This document shows, piece after piece, positions 32,601-43,659 of a DNA stretch of 64,000 nt. The notes under the pieces were generated by a model. The model was not told the origin of the DNA. It saw only the letters and a list, made by a program, of their open reading frames with translations, and did no database searches. This stretch comes from Bolinopsis microptera. Its lineage: Eukaryota; Ctenophora; Tentaculata; Lobata; Bolinopsidae. The DNA is taken from positions 12,381,182-12,445,181 of the forward strand of contig NC_087074.1 of assembly GCF_026151205.1 (NCBI RefSeq), given 5' to 3'. The stretch's first letter is position 1. Each line of letters starts with the position of its first letter. A program made the translations under genes and the position numbers.

Positions 32601-35482
32601 AATTGTGAATCAGAGGGTTCAGCTGAGATTCAGATTAAGTACTCTCAATTCAAATTAAGATGCATAAGACCCACCGGATCTAATGGGGTGGAATAAACTA
32701 TAACTATGAATCATGAATATTCAACTCTCAATGATATCTTTAGACCTGCAAAATTTCTTCATCCCCATTTGCTATTTCCTCTGCCTCTTCTACGTCATCA
32801 TCCTTACTCGGCTCGTCATCATCATCTTCCTCTTCCCTCGTTTCATCTTTACGGTTAACATCAGGTCTCATAGGAACGTAAGCCATTTGAGCTGGGTTCA
32901 GTGCTGTACCCTTTGGGGCGTATCTAGTTGCGTGATGTAAAGGTGTCTGTCCATCCTCGTCCTTTACATTAACATCTGGAAGGACATTTTATAATATCTC
33001 TAGAAGTGAGATCAATCTGAAGATACCAAGCATACATAATATAATAGATTAGTACGTAGACGCCGGTACTCAAAGAGGCCAAAACTCACGATTCTAGGAC
33101 AAGTTTGCCGATCAGGAAAAGAGCTCCTAAAAGTAAAGATCTCACCTGCTCCATGCTCAATAAGCAGCTCCATAACATCAACGTTGTTGTACCTTGCTGC
33201 ATAGTGCAATGCAGTGAACCCCTCTCCATCAGGGGTATCTATGGGATTCTTCCCTCCTTTGGAGACTTTGTCTATCTTTCTCCGGAAGTGAACACTTGAT
33301 ATGTAACGTTTTATAACCTTGAGGTTACCCTCACGAGCTGCCTGGAATTTATGATTGATTTATTGCTAGAAGTACAATCTCTTGGCTTGCATATTAGAAT
33401 AAGTTTTGTCGTAAAGCTTAGAGAGAATTCGTTCAAAGATTTGGCTAGGCCTTAAGTAAGAAAGTAAGAAAATGTAAAATGAAAGGGAAAGTCAAACAAA
33501 TTCACTTGCAGTAAGCTCACTATACTACTATGAAAAAAATATTTCTCTGCTAGTTTATCATACCTGCTGAAAGTCGATACCCCCAGCATTGTCCTTGATC
33601 TGATGTATATCATCTAGTGTAAACTGCCTCCCGATCGCTGAAATAAGTTCAGTTCATTAGTTGTTGATAACATTCAGAGTTTTTAGACAGTATAATTGTA
33701 AAAAGAAGTAAAGTTCAGAGTTCAGTTCAGTATACTCAATATGAGTGGACCATTTTTATCAACTGAGGAACCACATCTCAGAAAATGTAACCAATAATAA
33801 TTCTTCAGACATATTTCCAGCAACTTTCCAGCAACTACCAATTTGATTTTTTTGTTTGTTCTAATAATATTGCACGCAGCACAACTATTATTGAACCCTA
33901 ATCCTGTTTACAAACGTTAAACTAGTGGTACCGGTTAAGGTACTGTCGTACGTGAGATGAAATGTGGCAAAATAGGCAGAGCCCCATCGATTTTATGTAC
34001 CTTCACGATTTAGAAATCTACGATACGCAGAGGCTGTTTCTGATTCCCGCAAGGATGAACTATCGTTACTCAAGTTACTATCAGATCGTACATACATAAC
34101 TCAAATTCTTCTCACGGTCCGTATTAATGCAGATTTGCAGAAGAATGTACGCTTAGCACTGTAATCAAGCACCAGCTTACTATCAAGCTATCACAAACGG
34201 TACTGCTGACTGCACAACAACAACAACGAAAAAGCTTAAGCTGATAAATGATATTATACTGTACTCTGATATGAGGTAACCTCACGGAGAATTAAAACAA
34301 AGAGAGGAATGCGCAAGGACGTTATATATACCAGAACATTGATATAACGTGCTTCGTGTGTGTATTGTGTATACATGTTGGCATGTACACTAATGAGTCT
34401 GCCTTAATTGGATGGCTCAAGTTACCTCCTGGCAGCTGACAGGAGCTAGATATAGCATCTCCTTGACGTTTCTAATGACCAGCAACACGATTACCCATTT
34501 AATATTTTCTTGTCGGTTCTATTAATATTGTAAAACTGCTGTTGAACCTTTCTCCTGTTTACATAATACAAATTATGTTAAACTATTGGTAACAGTTAGG
34601 GTAGGGATTGTGATCGAGGTTTTTGTGTGTTAATATTAACCGTTATACGCGAGTTGAAATAGCCTCGTAGACATTTAGACATTACCTTCATGTTTCAGAT
34701 ATCTACGATAGGCTGCTGCAGCTCCTGATTCCAGCAAGCATGAAGTTGAGCTGTCCGTGCTCCCACTGCTCAAGTTACTATCAGAACGGACGTACATTAC
34801 GGAAAGCGAATGTACGCTTTAGCACTTCTAAACTTACAATCAAGCAACGGTTTACTATCACTAAACTAAACTGGTCAACAATAAACAGGTTAAGCTGATA
34901 ATTGATACGCTGCTCTATAAGCTCATCTCACAGGATTTCGCAACACCTTCAAAAGAAAGAAAGAGCGAGCACCTTATACAGTATACACCAGATCACACAG
35001 TACACACAGAACATTTATACAAATTATAATACGATAATACCCTCGAAGTATCTGTTGTAACGTCCCTGCGGGTATTATAACATGGACATATAGTATATAC
35101 ATTATACATGCTGGTATAAGTACATGTACATTATTGTACATGTACTCTAATTAGTCTGTCTTCATTGGATGGCTCAAGTTACCCGCTGGGAGCTTACAGG
35201 AGAGATCTTTCATCTCCTTAACTTTTCTAATAACCGGTAAGTTACATTGTACTGAGTATTTGAGATGTAAATGAATCAAACATAATTAGTTGTGGGGGGC
35301 ACATACAGAAAATCCTGGCGTTAAGAATTACGGGTAATTTACAGAGGAGCGAACAAGTAAAAAAAGGGGGAATTTCATGGATTCAATTTACCTGAGAGAC
35401 CTGCAACTTTCGCAGAGTAACCGGATTTGAAACCGTGAACTGATGACAGTACCGAACTGTTGTATTTACCCCAGGACTTCAT
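26633..35482 (-). CDS. TRPA-type ankyrin-repeat cation channel with alternative first exons
   Basis: Exons joined by phase, in transcript order: one of three first exons (35392-35482, 34686-34797, 34001-34097), then 33564-33637, 33146-33341, 32746-32975, 32447-32585, 32084-32266, 31164-31896 (see frame anomaly), 30747-30980, 30378-30561, 29915-30167, 29651-29780, 29328-29511, 29046-29213, 28266-28799, 27999-28123, 27611-27802, 27346-27432, 26935-27174, 26633-26836 (stop). The product is about 1,400 residues. Many ankyrin repeats (LTALHCAADRGN, TPLHLAAKNG, NTPLHFAAELGH) precede the pre-S1 segment NKRSELLSHPLVTSLV, S1-S6, a pore with MMTGEMEYDNY, an S6 end VVPIVFMNLL and a TRP-like helix VGLAVDDIKAVYDQAELQR. 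A coiled-coil-like tail (SQISKQNKQMLMLMKRLL) ends the protein. TRPA channels are tetrameric calcium-permeable sensors of heat, chemicals or mechanical stimuli in the plasma membrane. The junction 28266/28123 does not match in phase by simple reading. Stimulus specificity cannot be told. Confidence 0.88.
34001..34097 (-). CDS. TRPA alternative first exon C (duplicate of B)
   Basis: ATG at 34095-34097; 32 codons plus one base; donor GTACAT. It begins MYVRSDSNLSND and ends YRRFLNRE, paralogous to exon B 685 bp upstream. The phase-1 end fits the exon at 33564-33637, whose first two bases complete an Ala codon. Confidence 0.75.
34407..34426 (-). promoter_or_regulatory. Conserved 20-bp block upstream of TRPA exon C
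   Basis: The plus-strand sequence ATTGGATGGCTCAAGTTACC is identical to the block at 35164-35183 although the surrounding duplicated DNA has diverged. It lies about 310 bases upstream of the exon C start codon. A role as a promoter-proximal control element is inference from its preservation. Confidence 0.4.
34686..34797 (-). CDS. TRPA alternative first exon B (duplicate of C)
   Basis: ATG at 34795-34797; 37 codons plus one base; donor GTAATG. It begins MYVRSDSNLSSG and ends YRRYLKHE. Exon C has the same start and end motifs with a diverged, Ser-rich middle. Flanking DNA is duplicated on both sides, so the exon was copied with its putative promoter. Confidence 0.75.
35164..35183 (-). promoter_or_regulatory. 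Conserved 20-bp block upstream of TRPA exon B
   Basis: Perfect copy of the 34407-34426 block, about 365 bases upstream of the exon B start codon. Neighbouring sequence (CTCCTTAACTTTTCTAATAA versus CTCCTTGACGTTTCTAATGA) is also kept. Confidence 0.4.
35392..35482 (-). CDS. TRPA alternative first exon A (distal, unrelated sequence)
   Basis: ATG at 35480-35482; 30 codons plus one base; donor GTAAAT. The peptide starts MKSWGKYNSSVLSSVHGF and is not related to exons B and C, but it ends in the same phase 1, so it can splice to the same exon 2. Whether it is used is inference from phase, strand and position. Confidence 0.6.
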
Positions 35483-37419
35483 TCACATTGGGCTCCCCGC
35501 CAAGATCAGATCAACTTATACTTTTACTTAAAACTTCCAAATGAATTAAAAATAGCTGTAATTTGCAATTCACTGCTATTTCAATTAAATAATATTTTAA
35601 ATCAAAACGACGTTTGCACAAATAATGAAATATAGTGTGCCTCCAGTAACACTGATAATAAAGCTTATCTCGCACATTTCAATTAGGGTAAATGTAATCA
35701 CTGTAATGGCGTTATGGACTCAGGCCAAAAGGCTCAAATGACAAACAACAATGACGTGGTTGCAATGAAACCTCTTGAATGTGACCAGCTGACAAATAAC
35801 CACGGGCATTATACATTATGGTCACCTAGCAATCATCATAAACAAAGATCTATTATAGAAAGTTTCCTAGTTGCATTATTGAATTGGGGCACTATTTAAA
35901 CATTCGATCGCGCACAAATGAAATCCAATTCAAGCCGCAAACCCTAACTAAGTGTCACAAAAGTTTAAAGTACAATTTTAAGTTTAATTGAAAGTAAATC
36001 GTTATTTCAGACCAATATTTACGATATTTTGCAGTGAGCTGCCCTTATTATATTATATATATATAATTACTAACCTGAAAGCCCAAAAATTGAAACCTCT
36101 CTCGAACGGTTGGCAAAAACTTTCGCCGCTTGCAGGGTACCATTATGTTTTCCTTTGGGCCTTGGCTTCATTTAAGTTTCCCCCGTAATCAAACGATCAC
36201 CACAAAAAGACTTGAGGAAAACGATAACGGATAATTTAATGAGGAGCAGGAACCTTAATTAAATGTAGATACTGATCAGTAACAGAACGACTGTAGTAAA
36301 ATTAATTACGCAAAATTTCAAACCAACGTTGTTATAACGGCTGTGTAACAAACATTTAATCCCCACATTTCTTTAGCACAGGGTGACACTCTTATTCAAG
36401 TCTCACGCGTGTGAGTGTATGAGCTCTGCAGTTAATTCAATTTGGAGACCAAGATTGCATTTTTATTCCTACCTTCTGTTCTTTATTCTCTGTACGGTTT
36501 AGGAGAAGTGTTTTTGTAAGTTTCGCCGGGAACCCGAAGAGTGATCCCATTTAACTCCCCTTCTTCATGCTCATCCATTTCAAATTTTTATCAGCTAATT
36601 ATGCCCTATACTACAATTACCTGTAACTTTTAAAATGTTTGGTCCAATATTAATATTCTTCAGACTATACTGATTATTAACGATGAAAGGGTGTGTGAAT
36701 ATAAGTTCCGATTGCCGAGCTGTTGAAATAAAATTATAGAGGCTGATTTTCAACAAACGAAAAACAGAAGACAATCTTTAAACTTTGCAGGAATTTGAAA
36801 AAGAGAATGTTAGGAGACAAGTTAAACAAGCACAATGCCGAGAGAAATTTCAGCTCAACCCTCAACTCATAGGAAGCACATATATCTGTACCGAATGTAA
36901 TATTGGATATAAAACTCATTAGTGAAGCACACAAGAGAATGATATCAGGACTAATGAACATGATCATCATCAGTGATCACGCACAGAATTAGCGGACAAC
37001 TATTTTGAGAGCAGAAACTAACGGTGTTGTTAGTATCTACTCGTGATTTCAGTGCTGGCTCGACTGCAGACTTTTACAAGCCGCATGCTATCAGATAACT
37101 ATCGTGAAGAAATCAAACCAATGACTCGTCGATAACGCATGTCAATATTGTTGATATATTTTGATGTTGTTGCATTCCGAAAGCTGTTGCCTGTTCGTCG
37201 AACGATTGACAATGTTGATTCTTGAAGAGCTCATTGGTGATGTGGTACGAAAATGAATATCGCAAAAATGGACGCCTGATTATAACGAAATCATTAGTTA
37301 GGGTCAATTAGTATTGGTTAAATGACCACAAAGCTCTCATTAGTCATTACGTGTTCGAAATCTGAGCTGTATACTGTATAGTGAATAGCCCCTAGAAAAT
37401 GTCTATCTCGAAATGTTAC

Positions 37420-37519
37420 CTTGCACTCTTGTACATCGTCGTCGTATTTGATGATCCGGTAGTTCCGGTGGAAGCGTTGTCCCTCCGTTGTACTGATTTC
37501 TTAAATCGGTCCAGGACAT
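37420..37519 (-). CDS. Candidate distal first exon (phase-1 donor), possibly TRPA
   Basis: ATG at 37517-37519 opens 33 codons (starting MSWTDLRNQYNGGTTLPPEL) plus one base, ending in a GTAACA donor. Upstream on the same strand, about 160 bases away, are TATATATA and TATAAAA elements. The phase is the same as that of the three TRPA first exons, and no other gene lies between on this strand. The exon is supported only by frame, donor and position. Confidence 0.35.
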
Positions 37520-39595
37520 ATTGTTTAAAACTCAACAAGCAAACTGTGGAACGAAATCACAACCTTTTCCTGTGAAGACTCAGACAATCAACTTCTAAAC
37601 GTACAATTATTTCAGAGTTACACAACAGAAGGCTCTCTGAAGTTCTTAATGGCATAAAAGGACAAATTTTATAAAAGAACGATTTAGTTCGGTATATATA
37701 CAGATTATAGAGTGCTCGTCTTTAGCTAAGCTTTACGAAAGTATAATGACTTGGACAGATGTTGTCCTCTTCACATGTTGTTCAGAGAGTTGAACAATGC
37801 GGGGTGCACCAACTTAGCACAATAGATCAACTTTTTCACTTAGTGTCGTGGCAATAAATTAATTGATCCACTTTTGTCCGAGCAGCGATTTTTGTTTCAA
37901 TAATATAAGAAATGATGAATGATAATCGACAGATCATTTGTGGTGCGCCATGAACTTTGTGTCAGCTACAGTTTTTGGCCGGCAAAAGTCTAGATTGCCA
38001 ACAATGCTTCTTTGGTCTAGAAGATTATTTGAATAAAAATCTGTCTCTATTCATCACTGTTCTACCTCGTGGAGATTTGTCAGTCTAGATCGTGATTCGT
38101 TACTGATAAAAAACGTCGTCATATCCATTCATAACTTAGTAACCTAAATCTATCACAATGCTGGCAAGCATTACCGTCGCCCTTATATTCACAATACTAT
38201 TTACCCCCTATACTATTATATCCCCTTTATTGTTTTCCAGGCATTAAGACTTTTTCGAAAGTAATTCAGCAGGTACATTTAAGTTCAAAACATTCTGATT
38301 CAATGTTAAAGATGACAGGAATAAGAAATAGTTATATGGAGGTTTTTAAGAAATTTGCGCAAAATACGCGCCAGCATGTTATACGAAATTAGGTAAAAAA
38401 CCCAAAATCGCCATATTCAGGTGCCTTAAAAACCATGTTAAAATTGAGTTAGAGATCTGAAACTTTGCAGGGCGTCTAGACCTTGTCCAAGTCGACAGTA
38501 AAAAAATTTCATGTTTCAGGAGTATCGGGAAGTGGGTTTTCTGGAACCCCTGTTTTACAACAGATTGTCGTGAAGATATATATGATATATAGACGCTTTT
38601 TGCAGTCAATTGTAGCCTACATTTAAGTGTCCGTAGATTCAAAAGTATAAAAGATAAAGTCATTTCGAACCACAGGTTTTAAAGATAATCGTTTATACTT
38701 TAGTTTACTTTATATTGAAAAATAATTTATCATCATCATCATCACTTGATGACGTCATCAATTTAAGTGTTTTTTAAACTTGATTTTTGACAAAACAACA
38801 ACTTTTCAAATCGATTTTACACCATTAAAGAGTAATTTTATTCAAAATCTGAGGACATTTTCACCTTAGATAATTGTTCAAGCATTCTAAAAATCTACCG
38901 GAAAAGTTTCCTACCTTACTCCTTCATAAAGATATTTGCTATTGAAGTTAGTGCTTTTTTGAAGAATAATTTTATAAAAACACAAAAGTTGTGAATTAGT
39001 ATTCTCTGGTGTTGGGCTATCCCTTGGGTTGTGGAGCTCAATTTTGCTTCTTAAAGGTGTAAATTGTGTTATAGGCTAGTTTTAAAGTTAAAAATCGAAA
39101 AGTTGCACACGTGGGGACACGCCCAAATTGATTTAAAATAGCTAAAATCACTAAAAATTTTGATTTTCACGATTTTTATCAACTTTGGAGTCCCGTTGTG
39201 ATCCAAGTTCTTTTTGAAATCTTCTGAAACTTTGCATGCTTATCAAACTATATATTAAATACCACTACGCAAAAATTTACGGTGATTCAATATTGTATGC
39301 GCACGCAACGTCCGCTCAAAGTTTGCACGTGCGAAAGGTGAGAATTTTGCTCATTCGTGATTTCGAATATATTCTGCTTTCCACGATATTTAAATGGCAT
39401 TATATATGAATTTAATGCCAACTTGAATGAGTAAAAAGTGCCATATTCAGTCGGTTATCGACAGATATACCTAACTAAACACAAGGAAACGTTTTCAAAG
39501 GCAGAATTTCGAAATCGTCGAAATTACCTCCTTGTTAATGAAGTTTCGACTAGCTGTGTAAATTATCCTGACATTATAATCAAAAAGAGATGATA

Positions 39596-39922
39596 TTTGA
39601 CCAAAACCCATAATCATGGGTAGAGTGTACCGCTGCCAGTGTCTCTCTTTTCCAAACAAAAGGAAATGATATTAATTTGAGGAACAGTCCGCTAATGCAA
39701 ATTGATACCGAGAATGAAATCGATCACTCGCTTTTTCCATTCGATCACGGCTCACGAATTGTAATAAAGCTTATTGATTTGAAAAAGCGAGCGACCGATT
39801 TCATTCTCGGTATCAATTTGCATTAGCGGACTGTTCCTCAAATTAATATCATTTCCTTTTGTTTGGAAAAGAGAGACACTGGCAGCGGTACACTCTACCC
39901 ATGATTATGGGTTTTGGTCAAA
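39596..39922. mobile_element. Near-perfect 327-bp fold-back MITE
   Basis: Left arm 39596-39738 begins TTTGACCAAAACCCATAATC; right arm 39780-39922 is its complement with about two mismatches over 143 bp, separated by a loop of about 40 bases. There is no coding capacity. The very high arm identity implies a recent insertion or ongoing arm correction. Transposon family is unknown, and target-site duplication is not clear. Confidence 0.85.
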
Positions 39923-39949
39923 TTGACAAGTTCAGTATAATGTTTAAGA

Positions 39950-40125
39950 TCGCGTAATGCGTAACGTGCCGTCTAGCTAGGATCAAAGACTAGATCACGT
40001 ACTGCGGTACAGTATGCCGTCTTGCTAGAACGATGACCGCATCAGTCATCACGTACTCAGAAAGTACCGTATAGCGAGAACAAAGACTCTTAATCAATTA
40101 CGTGCCGTCTGGCTGTGGTCTAAGT
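39950..40125. repeat. Degenerate tandem repeats of about 50-55 bp
   Basis: Four diverged units share ACGTGCCGTCTAGCTAGGAT-like and ACAAAGACT-like segments, e.g. ATGCCGTCTTGCTAGAACGA and ACGTGCCGTCTGGCTGTGGT. They follow the fold-back MITE directly. Confidence 0.5.
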
Positions 40126-40695
40126 GTGACCTACCTAGCAATCTAACCGCCTTCTCCTCTTCAGATCGTGTTAGAGTGTTCGTCAAGTAGGACATCCCTC
40201 CTTTATATCCCTCTTTTATATCCCTCCTTTATATAACAGAAACTTGTTCCAAATTCAGATCTTCAGTTTACAAAATACACAGGTTTGGTACAAAGCAAGA
40301 AAAAAAAACGTCACAACAACAGGACAACACATTTACTTGAACTATAGAAGTATATACTGTAGTTATACTAAGGTGCATTGTTTGTGTTAACGTATTTCCG
40401 GGTGTAATACGAGTGTATACAAATAACTAAGTCAATAATTAACTATTGGATGGGAGAACAAACTGATCGTGTGGATCTATGAACGTTAAATGAAGAAATA
40501 GAATCAGCAGAGCATTTCAAATTGGATCAGAACTATTATAGGTGTTCATAATCGGAGAGATTGTGATTTTGTTATCATGGTGATTTCAACCTGAGATATG
40601 GTGATGTTTGTTGTCATGGTGATGTCAACCTGAGAGATGCAGGTGATGTTTGTTGTCTGGACAGCATATTCTTGTTCTACCACTTCCTAGCCTAC

Positions 40696-40738
40696 CTCGT
40701 ACCCTCTGATAAGATCCTACCCGAGATATAGAGCTCAT
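40696..40738 (-). CDS. Very short candidate first exon (14 codons, phase-1 donor)
   Basis: ATG at 40736-40738, peptide MSSISRVGSYQRVR plus one base, donor GTAGGC. It has the same strand and phase as the TRPA first exons but is short enough to arise by chance. Confidence 0.15.
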
Positions 40739-42078
40739 CCTACAAACAATGGACACTGGACTGTGACAACCAAAAAAGGAGAACTAAACTCTCAGACGAG
40801 GGGCTTTATCTCGGAACTTGGAGGTTGTAGTTTGAAGCAGATGTCTGAGTCTGGTTAAGTTAGTACGATTGAATAATAATATAATTGCCAGCCAACCGCG
40901 TCTTATGTGAGAATTATTCGCTGCCAAGTGTTTCATATGTTTAGCAGCGTATAAGGTCTCGTATTACATGAACATATTATTCTGGAAGTTCGAATTTGTA
41001 ACTTTGTAAATTTCAGAGGATCTAAGTTTAACAAGCTACGCGATAGGGATGAAAGTTAGCTTGACTGTAAAATGGAACTAAACTTGTTTATACTTTATTT
41101 TGCGGTGCAGGGATCAATGGTCGTGAATATTATAAGCAAATTGTAAGGTATCATAAAAACGTGATTGCCTCAATAGTCAATACGAAACTCATTTTTAAAT
41201 GTAATTTTTTTAAAGAAGTAACCAACCTTTCAAATTCATTTTTGAAACCATATTTGAACTTGAAGAAGAAAACCAGAGGTATTTCTTGTTGTTACAGTTA
41301 CAAAGAAATAAAAACGATGTGATAACTAACAAACGACTGAAGCGAGTATCCAGCTGAAATGACACAGTGAACAGAAACTAAAACAGGTGCAGACTAATAA
41401 TCTATAATGAGTCTGGTAATGGTTATGAGGGCTAACACACGAACATTGAACCGTCCAACGAACCGCGCCACTTGCGATCAACTTTACAATCTTCTATATC
41501 GACGAGTCACGACTCACGAATACCTACACGCTCATAAAAAAGTAATCTGTATTACGGGTTATACAACTTGGATGGAGTGTAGAGTGTGGCATCATAACCC
41601 AAAAAGGGTAGTGTGCTTTAAATTTGATTGTCATTTGCATAATTATATAAAGCCGTCTGATGAGACTGAAATATAATGGGCTGTATATACATCGTTGTAG
41701 AGAGTTCTTTGTTACCGTTAAAGATAAGGTTAATTTAACAAACTTTCCTAACTATCTCGGCTTTCCATTGAAGCGAAGTATCTTCTGTGGTACTATAATG
41801 ACGGCCGGTACATTGGATAGTTGAAAAAGCCCAAGAGCCGATCTATCTAATTATTTTGGATTTACAATCTCAGAGTTTGGGCATGGTAATACTAATGGTG
41901 ATGTAGTTCAGTATTCTAAAACAGTAGGGTGAAATAACATTTTTAAGTTTAGGAATGAACCTTGAATTCAATGCCGATGAGGTTACTGTCATAAAATCAT
42001 TGTTATACTAACCATAAGCTTCCCATTAACTGTTAACTACAGAGAAAAGATTATCAACTTTCCTATCTAGCTTCTTAC

Positions 42079-42145
42079 CTTTCAGTTTCATCTTTGTTTT
42101 TGGCTTTTTAAACTTGACTGATGACAACGGGTGAATGGCTGTCAT
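42079..42145 (-). CDS. Candidate first exon, copy 1 of a duplicated pair
   Basis: ATG at 42143-42145, 22 codons (MTAIHPLSSVKFKKPKTKMK and two more) plus one base, donor GTAAGA. The copy at 42507-42573 keeps the start codon, reading frame, length and donor with three amino-acid changes. It may be a start exon of a gene further left on the minus strand; TRPA is the nearest that fits in phase. Confidence 0.35.
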
Positions 42146-42506
42146 TAAAATTTAAAATATCCAAACTACTATCAAGCAAAAAATTAATTATCATATTAGA
42201 GGAGTTCTAGTCAGTACAAGTTTCAAACATCATACATAAAATAAATAACTAGTTTTAGGAACGGTCACTTGGTGATCGTGTTGTAAAGTGACCTAAAAGC
42301 TTTGACATAATTCTTTTTAAAACGAAATATATTTATTTAACCTAGCAACCATAGCATAATCCTCCCTCGCTAATTCGTACCTGAAAATACCGCTCCTAAT
42401 ATTTTACTACCTATTGACACGGGACATATGATTTTATACTAACCATAAGATACACAGCTGTTCACCGCAAGGAAAAGATTATCAACTTTCCTATCTAGCT
42501 TCTTAC

Positions 42507-42573
42507 CTTTCAGTTTCATCTTTGTTTTTGGCTTGTTAAACTTGACTGATGACGACGGGTGAATGGTTGTCAT
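42507..42573 (-). CDS. Candidate first exon, copy 2 of a duplicated pair
   Basis: ATG at 42571-42573, 22 codons (MTTIHPSSSVKFNKPKTKMK and two more) plus one base, donor GTAAGA. Paralogue of 42079-42145, 428 bp away. Confidence 0.35.
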
Positions 42574-43659
42574 TAAAATTTAAAATATCCAAACTATTAT
42601 CAAGCAAGAAACCAATTATCATATTAGAGGAGTTCTAGTCAGTAACGTAATGCACAACTTTCGAACAGCATGCATAGATAATTAGTATTAGGAAAGGACC
42701 AAGGTCACTCGGTCATCGTGTACACGACTATAATTTCGCTAAATAATTCATATGTCCTGAAGTGCTTAACTTGGCAACGAAACAAACCGATTAGTTAGGT
42801 ACCTTTATCGAATTCAGAGGTCTCAGAACTCGGCCTTCTTTGAAATAATGGTTCCTTTGGTTTGTAATTGTATTGAAAGATGGCTGGATTTAATTATCTG
42901 ATATCTGATGACGCATTTAATCCAGACTATTACTAATGACTAGGTTTTAACGTCCCCAGCAGAAGTCTGAACTCTGAAGAATGAGAAGTGAGCCATCTTG
43001 TGCAACCCAATCCCATTATCCTTTTTGAAATTTTGATGATAGGAATTAAGAAAGAGTTTCATTTAGGTTAATAGTTTGACAGGTGGCTCATAAATAATAG
43101 GTGGTGGGTTTCACGGATCAGACGAGAATCGTGCTCTGTAAGGTTACAAATACCCATTTTTTATATTTGCGACTTATAATTATAATCATTAACTTGAATT
43201 AATAATTAGCTCTTACGCAAATTCACAGCAACTTTTCCTGATCTCTTCCATTTTGTAACTTTGCCGTAGAGTGACGCTGTTGATCCGATGTCACTCATTT
43301 TCTCTGGTGCCTCAGAGTAGATACTCGTTTATCTACTTTGAAGTAAAATTGGAGTGAACGAAAATAACTAGAATGCAAAAAGAAGTGAACGAAGCGAAAC
43401 GCATTCTGACAGTGAGTAGCAGTAATAATGTACACGAATACACGAAAAGTTCTCAACATACGTATAAAATATACATCTATGATGTAACGTGCATGTACAA
43501 TAGTCTGATATGCTTAGTTTTGTAGAGCAGACAGTTGGATAAGGATACAGTTTACACATTTAATGATCATGTCGTAGACTGCATGTTGTTTAAAGGGTAA
43601 TGTTTTGATGGTTTCAAACTAAATACCTTCAGGTGCACCGTTGCTAATACCACTCGATA

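Larger units (their letters stand above)
33865..35245. repeat. Tandem segmental duplication containing TRPA first exons B and C
   Basis: Copy 1 is about 33865-34490, copy 2 about 34523-35245. Matching blocks in the same order include CCTGTTTACA with its flanks (33903, 34554), the first exon, GTGCTAAGCGTACATTC-like leader DNA, a TTATCAGCTTAA block and ATTGGATGGCTCAAGTTACC (34407, 35164). Offsets of 651, 685 and 757 bp show that indels have built up since duplication. Coding and a few noncoding islands are the best preserved parts. Confidence 0.8.
42005..42730. repeat. Tandem duplication of about 285 bp, period about 430 bp
   Basis: Two copies (about 42005-42290 and 42440-42722) share GATTATCAACTTTCCTATCT through ATATTAGAGGAGTTCTAGTC with few changes, and a weaker tail ending in GGTGATCGTG/GGTCATCGTG. 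Each contains a short ATG-initiated exon candidate on the minus strand. Confidence 0.85.
35483..43659. other. Long region without established genes upstream of TRPA
   Basis: Eight kilobases of AT-rich DNA. It holds the candidate short first exons listed separately, a fold-back MITE, degenerate repeats at 39950-40125 and the 42.0-42.7 kb duplication. The stretch 38340-39480 is low-complexity AT-rich DNA in which I see no gene. Open frames at 35714-35899, 38379-38663 and 41407-41676 have no recognisable features. Confidence 0.5.

Noticed and set aside
35714-35899. A 61-codon plus-strand ORF upstream of TRPA
   Set aside because: No domain or splice partners, and an ORF of this length is common by chance in this much DNA.
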